NCBI GenBank assembly: GCA_030586155.1
Contig: CP130741.1
Location: 676,680 to 740,679, forward strand
Length of the DNA stretch: 64,000 bases
Reading direction: 5' to 3'
Source of the DNA: Eubacteriaceae bacterium ES3
GTDB taxonomy: Bacteria; Bacillota; Clostridia; Eubacteriales; Eubacteriaceae
The translations under genes were made by a program, and so were the position numbers. The notes beneath the pieces are model-generated. The model had not been told where the DNA came from. It was given only the letters and a program-made list of their open reading frames with translations, and did no database searches. Shown here in pieces: positions 8,259 through 16,109 of the stretch. Position 1 is the stretch's first letter. Every line of letters begins with the position of its first letter.

Positions 8259-9689
8259 ATGAAAAAAAGAGATTTGGAATTAAGATTGTTAACGCCTGAA
8301 AAAATAAATATGATTCATGATAAAACCTTGGAACTGTTGGAAAATTATGGTATGAAGGTTGAAGGTGAAGAAATAATTGAGTATCTGAAAGCTTATGGCT
8401 GTATTCAGAAGGATGCGATGGTTTTATTTCCCAAACATGTGGTTGAAAAGGCGCTTGCTTCAGCGCCTAAAGAAATAATTCTATATAATCGTGATGGCCA
8501 GGAGAATATTGTGCTTGACGCTAAGAACAATGTATATTTTGGAACTCATGCCGATCAGGCAGAAATTCTGGATTATAAGAATAATCGAACTCGGCCTTTT
8601 TTAAAGACTGATATTAAAACGATGTGTCAATTAGCGAATCAACTAGACAATCTTCACTTTATTTTTACTGTCGGCCTATGCACTGATGTTGCCCCTCAAA
8701 TTGCTTCACAGGTTGCTTTTTTGGAAACGGTGAAGCATTTTTCAAAGACCATCAACTTTTCTGCTAACAGCGTCGAATCAATGCAGGAGATTATCGATAT
8801 GGCAGCAATTGTGGCTGGCGGTTACGAGAAGCTGGCACAAAAGCCATTTATCTTTAACTTCTGTGAGCCGGTATCGCCACTTGCCCATTCAAAAGAGAGT
8901 ACCGGAAGTCTGATGATTTGCGCTAAAAATAAGATACCAGTTGCCTATGTTCCCTATACCATGATGGGGGCTACTTCAGCGGTCACGATTGCCGGGGCCC
9001 TGGTTCAGAATAACGCCGAAATTCTTGCCGGACTGGTGATGACCCAGGCAGTCAATGAAGGGGCGCCTTTTATTTATGGCGCCATGCCGACGATCTTTGA
9101 TATGGTTTCAACCATCGGTTCTTATGGAGCTCCGGAGTTTCACAAAGCCATTGCAGCAGCATCTGAAATAGCGGATTATTATCAGCTGCCATTTTATGGC
9201 ACGGCTGGTTGCTCTGACGCCAAAACTCTGGACCTACAGGCTGTTGCTGAATCCCAGATGGAGCTCTTTGCCGCGATATCGAGTAAAGCGAATCTGGTTC
9301 ATGATTTAGGAATTATGGATCACTGTAATTCTGTATCTCCAGCCATGCTTGTTCTGGCCAACGAAATGATTGACCAACTGGGAGCTTTTGGGTCTGAAAT
9401 TGAGGTAAATGATGAAACCATGGCGGTGGAAGTGATTGAGAAAGTTGGTGCAAGTGGGCACTTTCTGCATGAAATGCATACATTAATGCACTTTAAAGAG
9501 TTATGGTATCCGAAAATATTTAAGCGTGAACAGGAGGCCTCTGATGAATCAGAGATTTTTGCGCGATTAAAATTGATGATCGAGATGTTGCTGAATATGG
9601 AGAACGAAATGCTCTTAGACGCTGAAACACTTAAGCAGTTGCAGAAATATGAGATGAAGTACTTAGCGGTGAAGGATACCATTAGATAA
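8259..9689 (+). CDS. MttB-family methyltransferase, non-pyrrolysine type
   Basis: This 476-residue protein of the trimethylamine methyltransferase superfamily would transfer a methyl group from a quaternary or other methylated amine to a corrinoid protein. Family features include the N-terminal LTPEKINMIHDKTLELLENYG, the barrel segment NFCEPVSPLAHS, and GTAGCSDAKTLDLQAVAES followed by LVHDLGIMD. The frame contains no internal TAG, so it is a pyrrolysine-free homologue, like the acetogen enzymes for glycine betaine, proline betaine or carnitine (MtgB, MtpB, MtcB). The substrate cannot be told. AAAGGAG lies 5 bases before the ATG at 8259, which is better than the upstream ATG at 8232. No corrinoid protein gene is adjacent; two lie at 33.0 and 34.1 kb. 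Confidence 0.88.
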   Translation: MKKRDLELRLLTPEKINMIHDKTLELLENYGMKVEGEEIIEYLKAYGCIQKDAMVLFPKHVVEKALASAPKEIILYNRDGQENIVLDAKNNVYFGTHADQAEILDYKNNRTRPFLKTDIKTMCQLANQLDNLHFIFTVGLCTDVAPQIASQVAFLETVKHFSKTINFSANSVESMQEIIDMAAIVAGGYEKLAQKPFIFNFCEPVSPLAHSKESTGSLMICAKNKIPVAYVPYTMMGATSAVTIAGALVQNNAEILAGLVMTQAVNEGAPFIYGAMPTIFDMVSTIGSYGAPEFHKAIAAASEIADYYQLPFYGTAGCSDAKTLDLQAVAESQMELFAAISSKANLVHDLGIMDHCNSVSPAMLVLANEMIDQLGAFGSEIEVNDETMAVEVIEKVGASGHFLHEMHTLMHFKELWYPKIFKREQEASDESEIFARLKLMIEMLLNMENEMLLDAETLKQLQKYEMKYLAVKDTIR

Positions 9690-9815
9690 TAGCAAGATCA
9701 GCATAAAGCTTATTATATTGATGTAAGATAATAGAGGTAGAGACTGAATGCGTTTGCATTGATCTCATGTAAATTGAGCTAATAGATATAAAGTTTCTTT
9801 TTGGACAAAAGATAC

Positions 9816-9843
9816 TTGACATATGAAAAAAATCTGGTATGAT
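9816..9843 (+). promoter_or_regulatory. Sigma-A-type promoter of the MATE gene
   Basis: TTGACA (9816-9821), a 16-base spacer, then TATGAT (9838-9843). Transcription would start near 9850, just ahead of the leader hairpin. Confidence 0.75.
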
Positions 9844-9868
9844 ATGGTTAATTAATGGTAGTGAAGTC

Positions 9869-9909
9869 ATAGAGACTGCAACGAGAGTTTGCGGTCTCTA
9901 TTTTTTTTT
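9869..9909 (+). terminator. Leader terminator (attenuator) before the MATE gene
   Basis: ATAGAGACTGCAA and TTGCGGTCTCTAT form a 13-bp stem with one G-U pair around a short loop, followed by nine T residues. It lies between the promoter and the coding region, so it must be read through for expression. A five-codon ORF (ATG 9855, stop 9870-9872) ends inside the left arm of the stem. Confidence 0.75.
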
Positions 9910-9948
9910 GACCACGCACATTAAAATTTCTTTTGAAGGAGTCAAGTT

Positions 9949-11343
9949 GTGAAAGAAAAAGCAAATCATTATTTAGGGGAAGCGCCTATTGGTACATTGA
10001 TGCTGAAATTTTCGATTCCCTGTATTGTATCTCTGCTGGTTTCGGCATTATATAATATTGTCGATCAGATTTTTATTGGTCATGGAGTGGGCTATTTGGG
10101 TAATGGGGCAACTAATGTGGTTTTTCCAATTACTATTATTGCTCTTGCCATTGCCTTGTTGATAGGCGATGGCGGCGCTGCCTTTCTAAGTATTTGCCAG
10201 GGAAAAAATGATAAGGAATCGGCTCATAAAAGTGTCGGAAACGCTTTGGTTTTATTTGTTGGCAGTGGGGTCTTACTGACCGTTTTGTTTGTCGTTTTAA
10301 AAGAACAGATTTTGTGGGGGTTTGGTGCGACAGAAAATAATATTGCATATGCAATGGAATACTTTGATTATCTGGTAATCGGAATTCCTTTTTTCATTTT
10401 TGGTAACGGTCTAAACTCTTTGATTCGGGCAGATGGAAGTCCTCAATTTGCAATGATTTCAATCTTTGCTGGTTGTATCATCAATGTAATTTTGGATCCA
10501 ATCGCTATTTTTGTGTTAGGAATGGGAATGAAAGGGGCAGCTCTGGCAACCATTGCCGGGCAAATCATTTCGGCTTTAATTGGTGCATCTTATCTGTTTC
10601 GGACAAGGTCTTTTAAATTTAAAAAATCAAGCTTTATTCCTGATATAAAAATATTAAAACAAATACTGCCATTAGGACTCAGCAGTTTTCTGACACAGAT
10701 GTCGATTGTAATTGTAATGGGAGTTATGAATAATATCATTGTCCAGTATGGTGCGCTTTCTCGTTTCGGTGCAGATATTCCTCTGACGGTAATTGGGATT
10801 GTCATGAAAGTTTTCCAGATCGTCATTGCTTTTGTCGTCGGGGTCGCAGCTGGATCGCAGCCGATTGTCGGATATAACTACGGAGCTGGAAATAATGAAC
10901 GGGTGATTAAAATTTATAAAACAATGATGCTGGCTGAAATTGTTATTGGATTAGTAGCAACCATTGCGTTTGAATTGTTCCCACTCCAGATCATCAGCGC
11001 CTTTGGGAGTGAAAGCGGACTCTACAATGAATTTGCAGTGATGGCATTCAGAATATATCTGTCCACGATTATTTTATGCTGTATTCAAAAATCAACAAGT
11101 ATCTTTCTTCAGTCATTGGGAAAACCGATTATGTCAACGGGCCTTTCTCTGCTTCGTGATTTTATTCTAAGTGTTCCGCTGATTATTATTTTACCACGCT
11201 TTTTTGGCCTGGAAGGTGTCTTGTATTCTGCTCCAATAGCCGATCTTCTATCAATGGTGGGAGTTACGGTTATGATGATATTTGTCTTTAAAGAACTACG
11301 ATCTCCGCTGAGTTCTTTACAAACCCAGGAGGGGAGTTATTAA
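9949..11343 (+). CDS. MATE-family multidrug/Na+ antiporter
   Basis: This 464-residue membrane protein has about 12 hydrophobic segments. It begins with the MATE hallmark GEAPIGTLMLKFSIPCIVSLLVSALYNIVDQIFIG, and its C-terminal half has the matching repeat from PLGLSSFLTQMS and QPIVGYNYGAGN. Proteins of this type (MepA-like) export cationic drugs and metabolites using a cation gradient. It starts with GTG 7 bases after GAAGGAG. The gene is preceded by a strong promoter and a leader terminator, which suggests induced antitermination. A two-component system lies 85 bases downstream. Confidence 0.92.
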   Translation: MKEKANHYLGEAPIGTLMLKFSIPCIVSLLVSALYNIVDQIFIGHGVGYLGNGATNVVFPITIIALAIALLIGDGGAAFLSICQGKNDKESAHKSVGNALVLFVGSGVLLTVLFVVLKEQILWGFGATENNIAYAMEYFDYLVIGIPFFIFGNGLNSLIRADGSPQFAMISIFAGCIINVILDPIAIFVLGMGMKGAALATIAGQIISALIGASYLFRTRSFKFKKSSFIPDIKILKQILPLGLSSFLTQMSIVIVMGVMNNIIVQYGALSRFGADIPLTVIGIVMKVFQIVIAFVVGVAAGSQPIVGYNYGAGNNERVIKIYKTMMLAEIVIGLVATIAFELFPLQIISAFGSESGLYNEFAVMAFRIYLSTIILCCIQKSTSIFLQSLGKPIMSTGLSLLRDFILSVPLIIILPRFFGLEGVLYSAPIADLLSMVGVTVMMIFVFKELRSPLSSLQTQEGSY

Positions 11344-11347
11344 AAAA

Positions 11348-11401
11348 TTCGTATAAAATGCGCAGAGTTTTCCGAAAATAATTTTTCAGGAATGTTATAA
11401 T
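11348..11401 (+). promoter_or_regulatory. Promoter with TTCG direct repeats, two-component operon
   Basis: TTCGTATAAAAT starts at 11348, a second half-site TTCCG at 11370 (22 bases later), and a TATAAT at 11396-11401. The same element with the same spacing precedes the lipoprotein gene at 13686. Paired half-sites 22 bases apart just upstream of a -10 box fit OmpR/PhoB-type regulator binding. Confidence 0.5.
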
Positions 11402-11427
11402 GATCAAAATAATGTTTAGGAGCAATC

Positions 11428-12128
11428 ATGGATAAAAAGCTGATATATATTGCTGATGACGATGATAATATCCGGGAGGCTATTAAAATATTTCTTATAA
11501 ATGACGGTTATGAAGTCGAGGATTTTTCCGGGGGTAAAGAGCTGCTGAAAACTTTCTCAAAATTCCCTGCGATTTAATGATTCTGGATATAATGATGCCG
11601 GAGATCGATGGTTTTTCAGTCTGTAAGAAGATACGAGAGATTTCTACTGTGCCGATTATTATGCTTACTGCTATGGATTCGGATTTTGATTATGCCAAAG
11701 GATTAAGTTTGGGCAGTGATGATTATTTTACCAAGCCTTTTTCACCGATGGCACTGGTGATGCGGGTCAAAGCAATTTTTAGACGAATTGAATATGAGCA
11801 GCAAAAGGGAAGTCAGAAAGAAAGTGTTTTATTGCATTTTGAAGATATTAGTCTCGATCCCCAGGAGAAAATTGTGAAAATCGGTGAACAAGTATTAGAT
11901 CTGACGCCTAATGAATATCAAGTCCTTCAGTTTATGATAGAAAATCAGGAACGAGCGGTTTCAAGAGATGAATTATTAGAGGCAATCTGGGGGTACGAGA
12001 CCGATGTAGAAACCAGAGCTACTGATGATACAGTCAGAAGACTACGAAAAAAACTTAAAAGCAGTCGTCTGGGCTTTGAAGCCGTTTGGGGATTTGGTTT
12101 TCGCCTGAAGTTGAAGGAGCCGGAATGA
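11428..12128 (+). pseudogene. OmpR/PhoB-family response regulator, frameshifted in the receiver domain
   Basis: Translation from ATG 11428 (RBS TTTAGGAGC) gives MDKKLIYIADDDDNIREAIK, a normal receiver N-terminus with its acidic pocket, and stops at a TAA at 11575. The rest continues in another frame from about 11559 as K-I-P-C-D-L-M-I-L-D-I-M-M-P-E-I-D-G, where the phospho-acceptor Asp is in I-L-D-I-M-M-P. A winged-helix output domain follows (LDLTPNEYQVLQFM, RATDDTVRRLRKKL). One base is missing in the A run at TCAAAATTCCC (11557-11567); a fifth A would restore one 233-residue protein. It may be a real mutation, a sequencing error, or slippage on the A run. The sensor kinase overlaps its stop. 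Confidence 0.8.
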
Positions 12129-13549
12129 ATCTGAAAAGAGGAAAATGGCCGATCAGACAGCGGATTTTCAGTCAATTACTGATATTGATGCTTGCAGTCT
12201 TTTTAAGCATTTTTTTGGCTTTTAATCTTTTCTTTGAAAACTTTTTACGCTCAAATATCTTCGATGATCTGGATGCAACGGCAAAAAGCATCAGCTCATT
12301 AAAATTTTCAGGGTTAGAAAAGCCACCCGAGGAATTAGGAGTGGAGCCAGAGGAGGAGAAGGGACCTGATCTGACGAGCTTTCTCAATCAGTCAATTTAC
12401 ACAGAAGCAAAAATCTTTAATCTGGACAACAGTTATCAAATTACTGATTATAATATCGGTGAAGATTATCCTGAGCTTGAAATGATTGCTACAGCTCTTA
12501 TGCAAAGGGGAGACTCACTTGCTGATTCTCAGCATATTCATATCAAAACAGAGACTAGGGAATATTATGTTACATCCATTATCGATCCAATTTTAAGTGA
12601 CACCTATATGGTTATTTACTCTGATGTCACCGATATTAAAAACTTATTACGAACCATCAATATTGTGTTGGGGATGATCGTCAGCATTGCCATGTTGATC
12701 TGTCTACTGGTTGCCAACGCCATTGCCAACACGGTGACAAAACCGGTAAAAAAATTGTCCGCTTTTGCTGGAGAGATGGGAAAGGGAATTTTCAACCAAC
12801 ATGATGAGCAATTTCGTGATCACGAATTTAATGAACTGATGGAGGTCATGAACCTGTCTGCCCGGCAGCTTTCTGAAAATGAGAGGGAACAGCGGACATT
12901 TTTTCAAAATGTCTCGCATGAACTCAGAACACCGATTATGTCCCTGCGCTGTTACGCTGAAGGGGTGGCTTACGGAGTAATGAAACCAGAAAAGTCTGGC
13001 CAGATTATGATTGCTGAAACCGACAGATTGAGCGATCTGGTTGAAGATCTTTTATACTTATCACGTCTTGAAAATTCAGAAAAGCCTGTGAAAATGCAGG
13101 AATCTGATTTGCGGGAAACCTTGTCAATCTGTGCTGGAAGCATTCAGGCTCTGGCCGAGAAAAAGGGGCTCAAACTGGATTTTGATTTTGATAATGATCC
13201 GGTTTTATATACCTATAATGAAAATCATTTTTATCGGGCAGTTAATAATCTTTTATCCAATGCAGTCCGGTATGCTTGCCAAACGATTGTGATTAGCTGT
13301 CATAAGACGGATAATGGAATTGAGATAGCGATAAAAGATGATGGACCAGGAATAGCAGAACATGATCTGTCACACATATTTGAGCGATTCTATAAAGGAA
13401 AAGGCGGAAAGACTGGAATTGGTCTGTCTATTGTTAAATCGGTAGTTGAATTATACGGCGGCGAAATAAATGTTTTGGGAAATCCCAAAAACTGTTTTAG
13501 AATAGTCTTGCCGCAAAAAACATTAAATAAGATGAACATGCAGAAATAA
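12125..13549 (+). CDS. Sensor histidine kinase
   Basis: This 474-residue membrane kinase has a TM helix at about 17-38, an extracytoplasmic sensor region of about 130 residues with no recognised domain, a second TM at about 175-200, then a HAMP linker. The dimerisation/phosphoacceptor site is F-Q-N-V-S-H265-E-L-R-T-P. The ATPase domain shows N-box NNLLSNAVRYA, G1 DDGPGIAEHD, F-box IFERFYKG and G2 GKTGIGLSIVK. The ATG overlaps the response regulator TGA (ATGA, 12125-12128) behind AAGGAGCC, so 12125 is preferred over the longer frame from 12086. Its partner is frameshifted. The likely target is the lipoprotein gene downstream, which shares promoter repeats. Confidence 0.92.
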   Translation: MNLKRGKWPIRQRIFSQLLILMLAVFLSIFLAFNLFFENFLRSNIFDDLDATAKSISSLKFSGLEKPPEELGVEPEEEKGPDLTSFLNQSIYTEAKIFNLDNSYQITDYNIGEDYPELEMIATALMQRGDSLADSQHIHIKTETREYYVTSIIDPILSDTYMVIYSDVTDIKNLLRTINIVLGMIVSIAMLICLLVANAIANTVTKPVKKLSAFAGEMGKGIFNQHDEQFRDHEFNELMEVMNLSARQLSENEREQRTFFQNVSHELRTPIMSLRCYAEGVAYGVMKPEKSGQIMIAETDRLSDLVEDLLYLSRLENSEKPVKMQESDLRETLSICAGSIQALAEKKGLKLDFDFDNDPVLYTYNENHFYRAVNNLLSNAVRYACQTIVISCHKTDNGIEIAIKDDGPGIAEHDLSHIFERFYKGKGGKTGIGLSIVKSVVELYGGEINVLGNPKNCFRIVLPQKTLNKMNMQK

Positions 13550-13564
13550 CTGTTACGGAAAAAT

Positions 13565-13619
13565 TTCGTATAAAATACCTTTGAATTTCGGAGAAGAAAA
13601 AAATCTTGCTGGCTATAAT
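13565..13619 (+). promoter_or_regulatory. Promoter with TTCG direct repeats, lipoprotein gene
   Basis: TTCGTATAAAAT at 13565, a second TTCG at 13587 (22 bases later), and TATAAT at 13614-13619. Layout matches the promoter at 11348-11401 to within one base. Confidence 0.5.
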
Positions 13620-13685
13620 AGATTTAAAGAGAGTTGGATTATGATGGCGGGCAGGAGCTGCCAATAATTTTAAGGAGAATACGAA

Positions 13686-15896
13686 ATGAAGAAAAGACTT
13701 TTGCTATTGCTGATGATTACGGGAATGGCTTTTCTAGTAATAGCTTGTGCATCGGATACTGATTTGCAAGCGTCAGATCAGGAGTACATTGAGACCACTT
13801 TAAATCTGGCCAATAACACTGTTCAGGAATGGACTTACTCAGCTGATTCTGATGCCTGGGTATTAACCAGTGTTTCGGCGGTTGCTTATCCTGAGCTGCC
13901 TGATCAGCAGGGAGTATCGGTTTGTGTGCCAGGTGCCTATGTAGTTGGGATTGATACCGACAGTGATGGCCAAGCCAATGTGAGTTATGAATCCTATACT
14001 GAAACTGTGAATGGTTCATTGATCATTAATTATGACAGCCAGGTAACCAACAGCAATGGGCAGGTTTATACAGCCAAAACAGCGCCAGTTATCTTAAACA
14101 CCGGAGCAGCGGGGTATGCTTCATCAAATAATTCCAACGCAGCAACAAGCTATGCCAGTGAAGGCTACATCAATGTTTCCTGCGGAAACCGTGGTAAGCA
14201 GGATACGGTAACAGATGAAGATGGCAATACGACTTACACTGGAGATGCGCCCTCTTGCCTGGTTGATCAGAAGGCAGCAGCCCGATATGTTAAATATAAT
14301 ATTCTGTTAGGTAATCTGCCGGGGTCGGTTGATTACTTTGTATCAACTGGCGGTTCTGGTGGTGGAGCTCATGCAACCATGTTTGCAGCGACATCCAATA
14401 ATCCGGATTATTATGATTATGAGATTGAAGCCGGTGCGGTTGGGGTCTATCGCAATGAGGATGGAACATATTCAACAACCGTATCGATCGATGATACTGA
14501 TTATGAAATTTCTGATGGAGCCTGGGGCTGTGTAGCCTACAGTGCGATCACTTCGCTTTATGAAGGGGATATCGCCATGGCCTTTGAATATTATATGGAT
14601 TCAACCTATGATTTTAATACATCTTTCCAGGCCCAGATGGCAGAATATTTATCAACAGAGTATATGGATTATATCAATGACCAGAATCTGTCGGTTGATG
14701 AAGCAGCCATTGAAAAAGATCTGAATGGAGACGGAGATTTAGAGGATACTCTTGCCTTAACCATTGAGTATGATCCCGAGACTTACCCAGAAACAAACGG
14801 CTATTACGGCACTTATTTGGATTTGTATCTGCAGGAGTTTACTGAAAACCTACAGTGGTATCTGGATAATCTGGATTATGCTGAGGGCTGGACCTGGTTT
14901 GATGAAAGTGGAACGGCGCTTAGCGATGAAGCGGTAGCGGCCATGACTTCAGCCGATAAAGCTCAGGCCTTTATTGAGGGTCGATATGCCAAGAGTGCAG
15001 AAACCGGCGGAATGGGCGGTCCAGGTGGCGATGCTCCTAGTGATATGACAGGAATGCTGGACGATGCAAGTGGTGAAATGGGTGATTTTACTGGAACCAT
15101 GCCTGATGATACCAGTACTGTAACCGAAACGACAACTGATACCACAAACGGAGCCAATGACAACACCGCTAACCAGATGGAAGTTGGAACACCGGATACC
15201 GGAACCACCCAGTCGGCAGATTCACAGACTGATTCAGCTAATTATGGGACCTACGAGGAAATGGTTGTTGCCTATGAAGAGGATATCGCATCCATTGAAG
15301 CAGGTGATGAATATGGGAATAATATTATATCCTTGTATAATCCGCTGAACTATATTGGTGTTGATGATACTGAAAATCCAACTTGGACAAGAATAGTCAT
15401 GGGCGCTTCAGAGGGAGACATGTCAATGCTAAATTCACTTAATCTGCAAATTGCCTGGTTAAATGCTGGTGTTGATTCGGTGATTGAATGGCAATGGGAC
15501 GGTGGTCATGTGCCTTCGGAAATTTTCGGCAATTCATTATCCCTGTATGTGGATGAAATGTACGGAGAATACGTTGATGGAGCTGTTACAGTGACAAAAG
15601 CGGGGGCTACACAACAGACCGAAAATGGAACTGAAATAGAAACTACAGGAACAGATATCAGCAGCTGGGTTAATAGCACAGATTTAAGTAATGTCAGTTT
15701 CACACTGGCCGATGCTGTGGCGTATCGAACGGCTGGTGCTAGCAAGGCTATTCCGGGATTTGATGTGATTGATTACGGTCAGGAAGATTATGTCTTTGGC
15801 GACAGTGAAGCGGATGCCAGACACTGGGATACTTTTGTATTGGAAGCCTTAAACGAATATGCAGATCAGCTGGAACCGTTGTTTAATGCGGATTAA
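13686..15896 (+). CDS. Secreted lipoprotein with alpha/beta-hydrolase fold, subtype A tannase-like
   Basis: This 736-residue protein has a signal peptide and lipobox LVIAC21, so it should be anchored to the outer face of the membrane. The hydrolase part resembles subtype A tannases and feruloyl-esterase-like proteins: a CVPGAYVVG oxyanion-side segment, SCGNRGK, DQKAAARYVKYN, then the nucleophile elbow S-T-G-G-S224-G-G-G-A-H, and a late R-H-W-D-T-F segment that may supply the catalytic histidine. Residues about 445-530 form a low-complexity Gly/Asp/Thr-rich insert. It may cleave ester bonds in plant phenolics, which could feed methoxyl or phenolic metabolism, but the substrate is a guess. RBS AAGGAG is well placed. 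The promoter shares repeats with the preceding two-component operon. Confidence 0.75.
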   Translation: MKKRLLLLLMITGMAFLVIACASDTDLQASDQEYIETTLNLANNTVQEWTYSADSDAWVLTSVSAVAYPELPDQQGVSVCVPGAYVVGIDTDSDGQANVSYESYTETVNGSLIINYDSQVTNSNGQVYTAKTAPVILNTGAAGYASSNNSNAATSYASEGYINVSCGNRGKQDTVTDEDGNTTYTGDAPSCLVDQKAAARYVKYNILLGNLPGSVDYFVSTGGSGGGAHATMFAATSNNPDYYDYEIEAGAVGVYRNEDGTYSTTVSIDDTDYEISDGAWGCVAYSAITSLYEGDIAMAFEYYMDSTYDFNTSFQAQMAEYLSTEYMDYINDQNLSVDEAAIEKDLNGDGDLEDTLALTIEYDPETYPETNGYYGTYLDLYLQEFTENLQWYLDNLDYAEGWTWFDESGTALSDEAVAAMTSADKAQAFIEGRYAKSAETGGMGGPGGDAPSDMTGMLDDASGEMGDFTGTMPDDTSTVTETTTDTTNGANDNTANQMEVGTPDTGTTQSADSQTDSANYGTYEEMVVAYEEDIASIEAGDEYGNNIISLYNPLNYIGVDDTENPTWTRIVMGASEGDMSMLNSLNLQIAWLNAGVDSVIEWQWDGGHVPSEIFGNSLSLYVDEMYGEYVDGAVTVTKAGATQQTENGTEIETTGTDISSWVNSTDLSNVSFTLADAVAYRTAGASKAIPGFDVIDYGQEDYVFGDSEADARHWDTFVLEALNEYADQLEPLFNAD

Positions 15897-15914
15897 ATAA
15901 ATATGAGATTTATT

Positions 15915-15948
15915 GAAACCTCGCAGAATAATCTTTCGGCGAGGTTTC
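15915..15948 (+). terminator. Hairpin after the tannase-like gene
   Basis: GAAACCTCGC and GCGAGGTTTC form a perfect 10-bp stem. The T tract is weak (AATATTTA), so termination may be partial. Confidence 0.55.
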
Positions 15949-15998
15949 AATATTTAGGGTAAGACCCTTAAAGGTAATTCGAACAAATATGATAATGC

Positions 15999-16027
15999 TT
16001 GTTAAAACAGCATAGATCGGTTATAAT
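15999..16027 (+). promoter_or_regulatory. Promoter of the DEAD-box helicase gene
   Basis: TTGTTA (15999-16004), 17-base spacer, TATAAT (16022-16027). Confidence 0.65.
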
Positions 16028-16044
16028 TATGATAGCTTACAGAC

Positions 16045-16079
16045 AGCTGTATCTTCTTTGGGTGGATACAGCTTTTTAA
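16045..16079 (+). terminator. Leader hairpin upstream of the helicase gene
   Basis: AGCTGTATC and GATACAGCT form a 9-bp stem followed by TTTTAATTT, placed about 10 bases after the expected transcript start and 30 bases before the gene. It may attenuate or protect the transcript end. Confidence 0.55.
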
Positions 16080-16109
16080 TTTGAAATTTTTTAAAGAAAG
16101 TGAAGAAAA

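Noticed and set aside
8259-9689. Pyrrolysine-type MttB
   Set aside because: The reading frame has no internal TAG and no pyl genes are in the window.
11557-11567. Programmed -1 frameshift in the response regulator
   Set aside because: There is only a four-A run, without a proper slippery heptamer or a downstream structure I can see; a deletion or read error is simpler.
14963-15208. Valine/serine-rich ORF opposite the lipoprotein gene
   Set aside because: It mirrors the Gly/Asp/Thr-rich insert of the real gene on the other strand.
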